Shown here one piece after another: positions 11,299 through 20,278 of a DNA stretch of 64,000 nucleotides. A program made the position numbers and the translations under genes. Source of the DNA: Candidatus Rhodoferax mariagerensis (GTDB lineage: Bacteria; Pseudomonadota; Gammaproteobacteria; Burkholderiales; Burkholderiaceae_C). Location: NCBI GenBank assembly GCA_016719055.1, contig JADKAW010000041.1, forward strand, positions 5,259-69,258. Direction: 5' to 3'. The notes under the pieces were generated by a model. That model was not told the DNA's origin. It ran no database searches and worked only from the letters and a program-made list of their open reading frames with translations. Position 1 is the stretch's first letter. Each line of letters opens with the position of its first letter.

Positions 11299-12732
11299 TC
11301 AAAAATGCAAAAGAGCAGTGAACTGAAGCATGGTTGCATTTTTGTTCGCGGTACCAGGTATTCCCGAAAAATAATCTGTACCACCTTGCCCTGGCTTCGC
11401 ATTGCCGTAGATTAACATATAGTCAACTTTTTTGGATGGCGAAAAACCAAGGATAAGGTCCCACTCTGTAGCAAACTTGTTAGATGAAACCGGCCCTTGA
11501 TCAGAGAGTCTTGCTGCACTGCTCTGATTGAAACGATGATCATAATAAAGGATCTTGATCCAACTGCCTTGAATCGGAGGCACCAAGGTTAAATTGAAAA
11601 AATGGGTATCAAGGTTACTGAGTCGAGTTTCGTAAGTACCAACGACAATTCCCTGGTACCAATAGCCAAAGCCGCGAGGCGTTGCACCATTATGAAGATA
11701 ATTCCAAGCCTCATTTTTCCCTGGAGTGTCAGCTTTATCACCAGAAAATGATGCATATCGATATCCAATGGTAGGATACCACGGGAGGCCAGGCACAAAA
11801 TAATTTGCTTCAAGAAACCAAGCTTTTGCTTCTTGGTTGACTGTACTGTTTTTCTGGAAGTCTATTTCAGCGGCAAGCTCAAGGGTTGGCAGCGAACTAA
11901 TCGGCTTTCCCCGTCCATGCAACCCCAACACTGTCATACCTTTTCTCTCCAGTTGATCAGAGTCATTCACCTTAAAGTAGGAAACGCCCGCTTTGCCCAG
12001 TTTTTCGTTCACAACATCAAAATTGCCACCCACGATGCTGTCGCTAAATCCATCTTCATCCGCTTTGAGATAAAACAAATCACCCCGAAAAGGACCAGCA
12101 GCGACTCGTGCTATAGCCGTAAATTTCCAGGCCTGCCGAGGATCGAGCCAATAGATTCCCTTATTTTGGTTAGCCTCATCATTTCCATCGGCGAGTACCA
12201 TGCCATCGCCTAGCTGAAAATTCTGTGCCCCAAAACTAAGATCTAGGCCATCCTTGTTAAGCGATGAGAACTTGTCACCTGACTTCCAACCTAAAAAAGC
12301 CTGGTCGATGTTGGTGTAAGACAGGTTTTTGCCAATTACTGCAGGTGTTTTGGTAGGAGACCCATCAAACTGCCAGTGTTCCCCTACCGTTAAACCCCAA
12401 CCGTCCCCGTCTCCTCTGGTAAATGAACTGACCGCGCGCAGACCACCATAAAGCGTCGAAGAGTCTGATGACCGCCACACCATGCTGGCACCTGGTGCGA
12501 CATATCCCTCAGACCTTGTGATATCTTTCGATAGGTTGACGCCAAGTTGTCCGACTCCAAAGTGCGTATTGCTCATCGACATAGACGAGAATCCACCAGA
12601 AAAATTGAAATCAAAAACAGGGCCTTGCTGATTTTCAGAGCTGGCTTCTGCCAGCACCGGAAAAACAATCAAAATCGTCGTAATTCCAATCGTTGAAAGT
12701 GCGTAACGAAGTGTAGGTTTAGAACTATTCAT
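11299..12732 (-). CDS. Outer-membrane porin-like beta-barrel protein
   Basis: 477 residues. The N-terminus is a signal peptide (hydrophobic stretch IGITTILIVFPVLAEA, probable cleavage after AEA). The rest is rich in alternating Tyr/Phe/Trp/Gly strand segments and ends in an aromatic residue (LLHF), the usual BAM signal. Size and strand density fit an alginate-export- or OprD-sized barrel that admits organic solutes across the outer membrane. The placement inside a catabolic-looking operon suggests substrate uptake (inference). No matching inner-membrane transporter is encoded in the cluster. Confidence 0.82.
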   Translation of the reverse strand: MNSSKPTLRYALSTIGITTILIVFPVLAEASSENQQGPVFDFNFSGGFSSMSMSNTHFGVGQLGVNLSKDITRSEGYVAPGASMVWRSSDSSTLYGGLRAVSSFTRGDGDGWGLTVGEHWQFDGSPTKTPAVIGKNLSYTNIDQAFLGWKSGDKFSSLNKDGLDLSFGAQNFQLGDGMVLADGNDEANQNKGIYWLDPRQAWKFTAIARVAAGPFRGDLFYLKADEDGFSDSIVGGNFDVVNEKLGKAGVSYFKVNDSDQLERKGMTVLGLHGRGKPISSLPTLELAAEIDFQKNSTVNQEAKAWFLEANYFVPGLPWYPTIGYRYASFSGDKADTPGKNEAWNYLHNGATPRGFGYWYQGIVVGTYETRLSNLDTHFFNLTLVPPIQGSWIKILYYDHRFNQSSAARLSDQGPVSSNKFATEWDLILGFSPSKKVDYMLIYGNAKPGQGGTDYFSGIPGTANKNATMLQFTALLHF

Positions 12733-12753
12733 TTAAGTCACCAATTAAACATA

Positions 12754-13578
12754 CTATTTGGATGGGAACAGAAAAAAAGCTGACATTTCTACCATAGACC
12801 TTAGGCCATATCCAGGAAACGCATCCAATGTATTTTGGACAAAATTCTCACCGGTTGAAGACGCAACAATATCCCGCATGATTTCGATATTTCTAATATT
12901 CTCTTGAAAAATTGATGCGTCTGTTGGTGCACCATGTCCAGGCAACACCACTTCATATCCAACTTTGTCAAACTTATTCAAGGCAGAAATCCAACCGTCG
13001 AAGCAAAAAGTACCTTCTTGCGACCTTTGGCCAACAAATAGATGAACTTTGTTATAAACCAAGTCTTGAGCAATCAAAGTCTTTTCGTCCGGCAAATCAA
13101 TGGCAAGCATGAAAAGATCTTCTGCTGACAGTATTTCGTGAAGTCGGAATGTCACAGAATCAATCACAATATCACCTGGACCGACAGTTTGACCCGGGAA
13201 ATAAGGTTGGTCTGTGACTAGGTCACCTTCCATACCCCGATGAAAACCAAGGGCTATTGGTGCCATAACCTTCATTTCTTCTATAGTCTGAGGCAGCGCG
13301 TAACAGTCAATATCCTGAAAAAACTCAGATCCGAACCAGTGGTCAGGATGGGCGTGAGTTATGAAAACCCGATCAATCGGCTTGCCAAGACTGTCTGCAT
13401 ATTGGCGAAACTCCTTAGCATAGGGTCTCAAAAGTAGCGTGTCCACAATGACAAGCTTATTTTTCGTCTCTACAATCTGCGCATTGACCCGTTCACCATT
13501 ATCCGGACTGCTACAGAAATGAATAACCACATTATTCCTGGGAATTTTTGTGATTGTTAAATTTTCTTGATTGGGCAT
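12754..13578 (-). CDS. Metallo-beta-lactamase-fold hydrolase
   Basis: 274 residues. The metal site is clear: ITHAHPDHW gives H75, H77, D79 and H80. A downstream Asp (AIDLPDEKTLIAQD) and LPGHGAPTD supply later ligands. Family members include glyoxalase II, quorum-quenching lactonases and sulfatases; this one lacks a recognisable signal peptide at the chosen start. The frame is open to 13764, but homology begins at the ATG at 13578. It lies between a DJ-1/PfpI gene and the porin-like gene (21-bp gap). Hydrolysis of a thioester, lactone or similar bond is a reasonable guess; the substrate is unknown. Confidence 0.85.
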   Translation of the reverse strand: MPNQENLTITKIPRNNVVIHFCSSPDNGERVNAQIVETKNKLVIVDTLLLRPYAKEFRQYADSLGKPIDRVFITHAHPDHWFGSEFFQDIDCYALPQTIEEMKVMAPIALGFHRGMEGDLVTDQPYFPGQTVGPGDIVIDSVTFRLHEILSAEDLFMLAIDLPDEKTLIAQDLVYNKVHLFVGQRSQEGTFCFDGWISALNKFDKVGYEVVLPGHGAPTDASIFQENIRNIEIMRDIVASSTGENFVQNTLDAFPGYGLRSMVEMSAFFLFPSK

Positions 13579-13639
13579 TGTAATTTCCAGTTGGGAGTGG
13601 ATTTCGGGATTGATAAAACCTGACCTGAAAAAAACAAAA

Positions 13640-14395
13640 TTAACTGGACAGCACTGCGACCATTTTTTCACCAAATGCAATGCTTGATTCAACAGACTGC
13701 GCACTGACAAACGGAGAGTCAAAATGTACAACAGGATTTTCCCTGTTGGCTGTTGCCACTGCAATCACCTTGCCATGTTCGCCGACTGCGTCCTCAACGA
13801 TCACCTGTAGCGGAAAGACAAACCCCGCAGTTACCAAGTCTGTTCCGGGATTGGCTGCAGTAGCGTTGAACAGTGGATACGGTAAGTCTCCTGTAAAGTC
13901 CCATTCTTTAGGATGAGCCACAATTGTTTTACCGTCAATAATGCTCTTGCCGTCTTCTTTCTTACGCGCCCAAACAAATGCACCAACAGCGTAACAAAGT
14001 GCCCCCATGATCTTTCCTTGATAATAGAAATCTTCAAGAAGCCTATGGACTTTTGCATTGCCCACCAAGTCGAGCGGCGAACCAGGCCCACCGACGATCA
14101 CGAGAGCGTCGTAATCCACCGCTGCTGCATCACCAATTTTTATTGGGCTATCCCATTCACCAGTCTTCAGAATATCCAAAATCCGATCAACGACCTCAAC
14201 TGGATTCACATGATACTGCTGCACTGGATCGACAAAATCTTTGTCAACACTAAGTACCAAAGGTAGCGGCGTAATTCCTTTTTCGGTGGCAAGGGTTAAT
14301 TCAAAGCCAGCTTTTTTCAATGCATCCCACGGTGCCTGCAGTTCTTCGCCCCAAAGTCCGAGGTTCGAAGCTAAAACTAAAATTTTTTTACTCAT
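13640..14395 (-). CDS. DJ-1/PfpI family protein
   Basis: 251 residues. The N-terminus MSKKILVLASNLGLWGEEL and the VIVGGPGSPLDLVG loop fit the long DJ-1/PfpI branch. The nucleophile elbow is GALCYAVGAF with Cys at about 134. It is related to, but clearly diverged from, the paralogue at 8828-9661; both share the pattern of a G-x-WG motif near residue 14-18 followed by a long insertion. The start has GGAGAAAG upstream. It lies between NTF2-like protein C and the MBL-fold hydrolase. Glyoxalase III/deglycase-like or hydratase activity is possible. Confidence 0.86.
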   Translation of the reverse strand: MSKKILVLASNLGLWGEELQAPWDALKKAGFELTLATEKGITPLPLVLSVDKDFVDPVQQYHVNPVEVVDRILDILKTGEWDSPIKIGDAAAVDYDALVIVGGPGSPLDLVGNAKVHRLLEDFYYQGKIMGALCYAVGAFVWARKKEDGKSIIDGKTIVAHPKEWDFTGDLPYPLFNATAANPGTDLVTAGFVFPLQVIVEDAVGEHGKVIAVATANRENPVVHFDSPFVSAQSVESSIAFGEKMVAVLSS

Positions 14396-14428
14396 TGCTC
14401 TTTCTCCAAAGTAGTAATTTAAAATAAA

Positions 14429-14770
14429 TCAAATTTGTCCAGAATAATGGCGATATATTTTGCCATCTTTCATATATAGAACATCCCACACTCTCGCCTC
14501 CCCAGCAACGGTATTGATCGTCGCCTGCAAACAAATCGAGTCCTCAGAAAACGCCAATTTCTGATACGAAACAAATCCACGATAAATATCCTTCAAATAC
14601 ATGCCAAACAGAGACTGCAGCGCTGCTTTACCTGCAACTACTTGATTTTCAGGGCCAACCATCAACAACATGACCGCGTCATCATGGTAGTCGTTCTCAA
14701 CAAGCTTCACCGCATCCCCCGCTGCCAAGAGCAGAAGATGATTGTTTACAAATTCTTCTAAGTTAAGCAT
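14429..14770 (-). CDS. NTF2-like/SnoaL-like protein C
   Basis: 113 residues, the shortest of the three NTF2-like proteins in the cluster. N-terminal helices are followed by DDAVMLLMVGPENQVVAGKA and a strand-rich C-terminus ending VLYMKDGKIYRHYSGQI, the usual SnoaL-type order. No catalytic role can be assigned. It lies 33 bp upstream of the DJ-1/PfpI gene and 64 bp downstream of the outer-membrane barrel gene, in what looks like one transcript. Confidence 0.78.
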   Translation of the reverse strand: MLNLEEFVNNHLLLLAAGDAVKLVENDYHDDAVMLLMVGPENQVVAGKAALQSLFGMYLKDIYRGFVSYQKLAFSEDSICLQATINTVAGEARVWDVLYMKDGKIYRHYSGQI

Positions 14771-14834
14771 ATCGATGTTTGGGAATATTGTTTATAATAA
14801 ATTTGACAAAGCCATAACAAGCTTAATGTATGCT

Positions 14835-15596
14835 TTAGAAGCTGTACATTGCACCTACATAAAACCCAGAAAACGTCACGATAGCTGCGCTTCCGTCCAC
14901 TACGACCTTATTTTCCGCCCTTGTTTTCTGATACCCCAACACGCCACTAAAATTCTTAAAAACTGGAATTTCTGCTCCAAATCTCATATTCCATATATTT
15001 TTTCCGGTCATTAGGTTGTAATCTTTCATGTAGCCATGCACTGATACACTGGGAACATACCCTAATTTGTAGGTAACTGCAAAATTGCCATCCCAAGTAC
15101 GTCGTCCCTTAATACCAATTTCGACACCATCGTACCAGTTCGCCGGTGAAATTGAGGGTTGCGCCCACAACTTGAAATAACCCAAGGTTGCATCCAGTTT
15201 ACCGATAGCCGAGTTGTCCAGGATGTTATATCCTGCATATACAGTCAACGTTTCTGATTGTTCGTAAGTCAACGGGTTAAACGTAGGTGACATTGGGCTA
15301 AAGTCCAAGCCGCCGGCAACTGTATCAGAAGTTCCTGTCAAATAATCAATTGCAAGACTGACTTGACCGTAATTTATTTCACCGAGAAAACCAACATAGC
15401 CATTCCCACTATTTGAATGATCTTTAGGTAGTTGCCCAGCACTAAGTAAGTAACCAGGAGCACTTATATCTGTAGTGTGAGGTGAAACAATGATTGCAAT
15501 TCGACCTTGAGTTTCCTCTGCCAATGCTGAAGACGCAGCAACTACGCCGGCGAGTGTTGCCACACTAATACAAGTTACTTTGATTATGTTCGACAT
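14835..15596 (-). CDS. Small outer-membrane beta-barrel protein
   Basis: 253 residues with a signal peptide (VTCISVATLAGVVAASSALA, cleavage after ALA). The mature part has amphipathic beta strands (INYGQVSLAIDYLTGT, TLTVYAGYNILDNSAIG) and ends FYVGAMYSF with the terminal Phe signal. This resembles the TorF/PF09694 (Gcw_chp)-type small barrels. Probably the first gene of the minus-strand cluster; the 227 bp upstream carry an inverted repeat (15656-15686) that could be regulatory. Confidence 0.78.
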   Translation of the reverse strand: MSNIIKVTCISVATLAGVVAASSALAEETQGRIAIIVSPHTTDISAPGYLLSAGQLPKDHSNSGNGYVGFLGEINYGQVSLAIDYLTGTSDTVAGGLDFSPMSPTFNPLTYEQSETLTVYAGYNILDNSAIGKLDATLGYFKLWAQPSISPANWYDGVEIGIKGRRTWDGNFAVTYKLGYVPSVSVHGYMKDYNLMTGKNIWNMRFGAEIPVFKNFSGVLGYQKTRAENKVVVDGSAAIVTFSGFYVGAMYSF

Positions 15597-15655
15597 GGCA
15601 AATTTTACCTTCCAAAAGAATTAATAAAAAACTCGGCTATAACAGATGAACTCCT

Positions 15656-15686
15656 ATTCAGCAGGTTGGGCATAATTTTGCTGAAT
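15656..15686. promoter_or_regulatory. Inverted repeat upstream of the cluster's first gene
   Basis: ATTCAGCA (15656-15663) and TGCTGAAT (15679-15686) are exact inverted arms 15 nt apart, 60-90 nt upstream of the outer-membrane barrel start. No T tract follows, so an operator is more likely than a terminator; this is inference. Confidence 0.4.
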
Positions 15687-15823
15687 TGGAGATACCTCTG
15701 CACAAGCCTAATTCAATAACTGAAACATGCCCTTTACGGGAGATACTAAATGCAAAAGCGAAGAGCAGCAGTGCATCACAACTGACCTCCGTTCGCGATC
15801 GCTACTGGTGGCCCAAAAAAATG

Positions 15824-18031
15824 CTATGCGTCCACAAACTCCACACTTTCACTAAATTCGTCTTGATTCAAAAGGGTCTTGATGTCTTCGTTGGCACCCA
15901 AAATGACAACGTCGTCGTCAATACTGAGTTTCTGCTTGGCAAAAATCAAAACTCTGGCCGCAGACGACACCATGGACTGCAAACCTTTAACATCGACCAC
16001 CAATGTCTCAGGATTGGAAGCGATAAGCTGTTCCATACTGCCACGGAAGAATGGGATGGCTCGGGCATCCAGTTCACCCGTCAAGGTAATGGTTGCTGCC
16101 TTGTCGGTCACAGACACTGTTGAATTGAAGTGATCCAAACCTTCAGTTGGGGCAATACGAACCACAATCTTGACAGCTTCTACTGAAGGTGGAATAGTAA
16201 CCGTCAGGCCATCAGGATCAAAATTTTGATAAGCCTCGCCATTCACGGTGACAGAATCGATCTTGATCGATCCTTTGGGTAAAAGGTCAGGTGCAACACG
16301 CAAAATGTTGTCTTTGAAAGCCCCAGGCTTGGGTTTGAAGTGAAAATCCATCGGCTGCTTCGTGATCAGCAAATTGGTGTACACCGAGGCCAGATAACAC
16401 AGTTCAAACGAGTGGTAACCGCTCATGGAATGGCTGCCTTTATCTCGCTCGGTGCCCAGCAAGTAAGGCATACCGTTGTTGAGCACATTGAAGTAAACCC
16501 CACCGGCATCGTGATCTAGGAAAAACGCGTTGTAGAACCCCGAGGATTCACGGGCCTGCTTCAAGTATTCGGGGTTTTTCATGGATCCCGCCATGATCAG
16601 GTAGGCCAAAATACCCTGCTCTTGTTGCCACCAGGCCTTGCGATCATGGAATGCAAACCGGTGCGTTGTCTGGCCATCTTTGAGTTCACGATCAACCACG
16701 TCGTACCAACCACCGCGTTGAGGATCACCGCCATGTTTCGGCATGAGTTCAGCGATTTTCTTGGAGAAGTCGACATACTTTTGATCCGGATTGACGTGAA
16801 AAATCCGCGTCAGATTCCAGGCAATTTTCAGGTTATGCCCAACAACGCCGCGATTTTGTTGCCAACCCCACTGCTGATCAAAACTCCAGTCATCGTGAAA
16901 TTTTTCTTGCACAAATGCGCTATGCGCATAGTCTTGAAAGCGCGCTGTGATGGTGTCGGCAGTGTCTACCAACATATCCCAGTGGACTTTTTCACCGGTG
17001 GCCAGCAGCAGGTTGATCAGATAGGCCGGCGCATGATCGCCAACAGAGTTCCAGTTCTTGCGCGCTCGGTTGCGGCCCAAAGATTCGCTCTTCCCACTCA
17101 AGGTGATGGGATCAACGTGCGAGTAGTAGCCACCCTTTTCATGATCCCGGTAATGACGATCAAACAGATTAAGCGTCATGTCGATGTCTTTGCGAATACG
17201 CGTATCGCCCGTGATACGGTAGGTTTGGGTGGGGCCGGCTAAAGCATAAATTTGCTCATAGGCAGGCAGCGCATCGTAATCGTCGCCAAACTCCGAGGTG
17301 AAGAGCTTGCGTTCACGTGCTGTCTTCAGCTGGCCACCACGCATGCCAGGAATTTCTGGCATTTTCGAACCAATAACTTTGCGACCCATCTTTTTATTCG
17401 CACCAAATTCGATGGCGTGGTACCAGTAACAGAGGTTCTCAGAAGTATCCACCGCGCGGAAATGCTCACGCAAATAATCTGAGCCCTTTTCGGCCGCTTC
17501 CAGACAACGCTCATCACCCGTCAAAAGGTAGGCTGACGCAAAACCATAAATCAAACGAGAGATGGTGTCAGTTTCTTGGCGCGTGCTGCCCATTTTGTGA
17601 CCATACAAGTCAAGCATGGTGCAGTAGTTTGACCAGTCGATGTCATCATCACCAAACTGCGCCTTGAGGTAAAAATTGGCCAATTGCTTGATCTGCTTGA
17701 TCCACCAGTCCTGTTGCTCAAAGACAAACTCCGTCTCTCCCTTGCCGACAAATATCAGGTGCTCAGCCTCCAAGGCACCATCATCATCCGGATAGAACAC
17801 GCCATAGGCATAGAGAAATCTGCCCTGCACCAACATATCGCGCATCGGCCCGGTGCAATCGACATAGGAATCCCCCAGGTTGTGCACCAACTCAGCGTAG
17901 GTGGACGATGCCAGTCTGATCTTGAAAACTCTCCCATCAGATGTTTGCAGACCAAACACATTGGTATCGAAACTGAAATCTGTCACGTATCCAGCAACTG
18001 TGTCAGAAAACTCAAAGGTGGCTTGTGCCAT
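15824..18031 (-). CDS. AGE-like (alpha/alpha)6-barrel protein with C-terminal STAS domain
   Basis: 735 residues. Roughly 1-110 is a strand-rich domain of unknown type (FEFSDTVAGYVTDFSFDTNV). About 110-560 resembles N-acylglucosamine 2-epimerase/six-hairpin proteins, with aromatic, His- and Arg-rich barrel motifs (NWNSVGDHAPAYLINLLLAT, WGWQQNRGVVGHNLKIAWNL, AFHDRKAWWQQEQGILAYL). About 637-735 is a STAS domain (ATITLTGELDARAIPFFRGS) with MVSSAARVL in the anti-sigma-antagonist switch position. Sugar epimerase or glycosidase activity joined to a partner-switch or nucleotide-sensing domain is unusual. ATG at 18031 chosen (AGGAG 8 nt upstream); TTG at 18037 is the alternative. It follows glgX by about 100 bp on the same strand. 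Confidence 0.8.
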   Translation of the reverse strand: MAQATFEFSDTVAGYVTDFSFDTNVFGLQTSDGRVFKIRLASSTYAELVHNLGDSYVDCTGPMRDMLVQGRFLYAYGVFYPDDDGALEAEHLIFVGKGETEFVFEQQDWWIKQIKQLANFYLKAQFGDDDIDWSNYCTMLDLYGHKMGSTRQETDTISRLIYGFASAYLLTGDERCLEAAEKGSDYLREHFRAVDTSENLCYWYHAIEFGANKKMGRKVIGSKMPEIPGMRGGQLKTARERKLFTSEFGDDYDALPAYEQIYALAGPTQTYRITGDTRIRKDIDMTLNLFDRHYRDHEKGGYYSHVDPITLSGKSESLGRNRARKNWNSVGDHAPAYLINLLLATGEKVHWDMLVDTADTITARFQDYAHSAFVQEKFHDDWSFDQQWGWQQNRGVVGHNLKIAWNLTRIFHVNPDQKYVDFSKKIAELMPKHGGDPQRGGWYDVVDRELKDGQTTHRFAFHDRKAWWQQEQGILAYLIMAGSMKNPEYLKQARESSGFYNAFFLDHDAGGVYFNVLNNGMPYLLGTERDKGSHSMSGYHSFELCYLASVYTNLLITKQPMDFHFKPKPGAFKDNILRVAPDLLPKGSIKIDSVTVNGEAYQNFDPDGLTVTIPPSVEAVKIVVRIAPTEGLDHFNSTVSVTDKAATITLTGELDARAIPFFRGSMEQLIASNPETLVVDVKGLQSMVSSAARVLIFAKQKLSIDDDVVILGANEDIKTLLNQDEFSESVEFVDA

Positions 18032-18138
18032 TTGCAACTCTCCTAGTTAAATTACATCTTCACCCAGCTCAAACAAACCGTTTTGATCAATGACCTGTGG
18101 TCAGCGAACGACTATTCACCCATCGCGATTTGGCGCTT

Positions 18139-20256
18139 TCACACTTGTTTTCCGATTTGAGCGGAGAGCGTACTCAATACAACCACGCTGCGACCCTGAG
18201 CCAAATAATTCGGGCTGGCATACACCCGCTCTTGACCGGGTTCGAGAATATCGAGGGGCGATTCCAGGGCAGTGTCAATAATGCGGTGCCATGGGTGATC
18301 CGGGATTTGCGGCAGCGCAAACTGGATAGGCTCCCAATACATATTCATGATGACATGGACATCTGAATGCCCTACATCACCCGCCAGCGTAAACGACAAC
18401 ACGCGACTTTGCGGACTCCAGTCGGGTTGACCCAGCTGGGTACCATGCCACACAATATCTGGCACACCCCGCGCATCGGTTTCACCTGTGAAATAGCGGG
18501 AGCGATGGACCGCCGTATAGCGTTTGCGATAAAAAATAAGCCATTTCCAGAATCGGAACAAATGGGCGTTTTTTTCTACCAGGCGCCAGTCAAACCAGCT
18601 GATCTCGTTGTCTTGGCAGTAGGCGTTGTTGTTGCCATGCTGGGTGCGCCGTACTTCGTCGCCCATCAGCATCATGGGCACACCCTGCGACAACATCAAT
18701 ACCGCTGCAAAATTTTTGACCTGACGATCACGCAAACGCTCCAAGCCTGGGTCGTCACTGGGCCCTTCCGGCCCGTAGTTGCAACTCAGGTTGTCATTGA
18801 TACCATCACGATTGCCCTCGCCATTGGCCTCATTGTGTTTCTCGTTGTAACAAACCAGATCATTGAGGGTAAAACCATCATGGCAGTCGACAAAATTAAC
18901 GCTGTTTTGAGGAAGATGGTGACTCCATTGGTAGACATCCGGGCTGCCACAAATACGCGAGGCCACCGCTCCCACAATCGAACCGCCGTCAACCGTTCCT
19001 GTATCTCCGCGCACAAACTGACGCACATGATCTCTGAATTTTCCATTCCAGTCGGCCCAACGTGCCCCCGGAAAATGCCCCACTTGATACAAACCGGCGG
19101 CATCCCAGGCTTCAGCAATTACCTTGGTATCGACCAGTACATCATCCAGTTCTATCTGCCATAACACCGGCGGGTGTTTGAGCGGTGCACCGTCTTCACC
19201 CCGTGACAACACTGAACCCTCGTCGAAGCGGAAACCATCCACCCCCATCACCTGGACCCAATACCGCAGGCAATCAAGAATGAATTTCTCACCAATCGGG
19301 TGATTGACGTTGAAGGTATTGCCGCAACCGGTGTAGTCGTTGTAATAGGTGCGGTCGTTGGGCATCAAGTAATAATAGGCATTGTTGGCCATCCCCTTGA
19401 ATGAATACACTGGGCCTTCATGGTTGCCTTCGTCGGTGTGGTTAAAAACCACATCGAGGATCACCTCGATACCCTCCGCGTGAAACGCATCAACCATGCT
19501 GCGGAACTCTTGAGCATGGGAGCCTGACTCAGGGCTCACACAATATGGAGGGTGTGGCGCAAAGTAGGCCATGGTGCTGTAGCCCCAATAATTGGTCAGC
19601 TCCTTGCCATCAACCATGCGTTTTTCAGTGTTGTCAAACTCAAACACGGGCAACAGTTCAACCGCCGTTACGCCCAGATCTTTGAGATACGGGATTTTCT
19701 CTATGACGCCGCTGAAGGTTCCTGGGTGAGCTACCCCAGAGGTGGGTGATCGGGTAAACCCACCCACGTGCATCTCGTAAATGATGCTCTCATTCATCGG
19801 TCGTTTGATGAATTTCGGCTTTTTCAGTTTGGAAGAATCGATGACCACGCTGCGAAGAGAAGTCGCCAAGTTGTCTTTCGAGCCGCAGGCATCACCTCGT
19901 TGCCAAAGCGCCTTTGTATTGCCTTTGGAATAAGGGTCAATTAACACTTTGTTGCTGTTAAAGCGATGTCCACGTGCCGGATCATTGGCACCGTGAACCC
20001 GGTAGGCGTAGTGGATGCCGGCTTTGGCACCCTGTACATAGACATGCCAAAACTGAAAGGTCTTGTGGATGCGGCCATCTAGTGTGATGACCTGCGTCGG
20101 TACCGTATCGTCGTGCTCATCAAACAACAGCAGATCCACCGAATTGGCCTGCGGAGAAAAAATTGAAAAATTAACCCCCGCTGCATCCGGAGTAGCACCC
20201 AGCGGGTACTGATGCCCTGTCATCACAACAAAGCGAGTTTGCGCAGCTGCGGTCAT
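18139..20256 (-). CDS. glgX: Glycogen debranching enzyme GlgX/isoamylase type
   Basis: 705 residues. It has an N-terminal CBM48-like domain (about 10-110: PLGATPDAAGVNFSIFSPQA) and then a GH13 catalytic barrel. Visible active-site motifs: DVVFNHT, the nucleophile Asp in GVDGFRFDEGSVL, the acid/base Glu in VIAEAWD, and the transition-state Asp in FVDCHDGFTLNDLV. The family hydrolyses alpha-1,6 branches of glycogen or limit dextrins in the cytoplasm. ATG at 20256 has AGGAG 7 nt upstream. It lies between a DJ-1/PfpI gene (about 20 bp) and the AGE-STAS gene, suggesting a co-transcribed carbohydrate/stress unit. No other glycogen genes are in the window. Confidence 0.92.
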   Translation of the reverse strand: MTAAAQTRFVVMTGHQYPLGATPDAAGVNFSIFSPQANSVDLLLFDEHDDTVPTQVITLDGRIHKTFQFWHVYVQGAKAGIHYAYRVHGANDPARGHRFNSNKVLIDPYSKGNTKALWQRGDACGSKDNLATSLRSVVIDSSKLKKPKFIKRPMNESIIYEMHVGGFTRSPTSGVAHPGTFSGVIEKIPYLKDLGVTAVELLPVFEFDNTEKRMVDGKELTNYWGYSTMAYFAPHPPYCVSPESGSHAQEFRSMVDAFHAEGIEVILDVVFNHTDEGNHEGPVYSFKGMANNAYYYLMPNDRTYYNDYTGCGNTFNVNHPIGEKFILDCLRYWVQVMGVDGFRFDEGSVLSRGEDGAPLKHPPVLWQIELDDVLVDTKVIAEAWDAAGLYQVGHFPGARWADWNGKFRDHVRQFVRGDTGTVDGGSIVGAVASRICGSPDVYQWSHHLPQNSVNFVDCHDGFTLNDLVCYNEKHNEANGEGNRDGINDNLSCNYGPEGPSDDPGLERLRDRQVKNFAAVLMLSQGVPMMLMGDEVRRTQHGNNNAYCQDNEISWFDWRLVEKNAHLFRFWKWLIFYRKRYTAVHRSRYFTGETDARGVPDIVWHGTQLGQPDWSPQSRVLSFTLAGDVGHSDVHVIMNMYWEPIQFALPQIPDHPWHRIIDTALESPLDILEPGQERVYASPNYLAQGRSVVVLSTLSAQIGKQV

Positions 20257-20278
20257 TTTCAATTCTCCTGTGGGAAAT

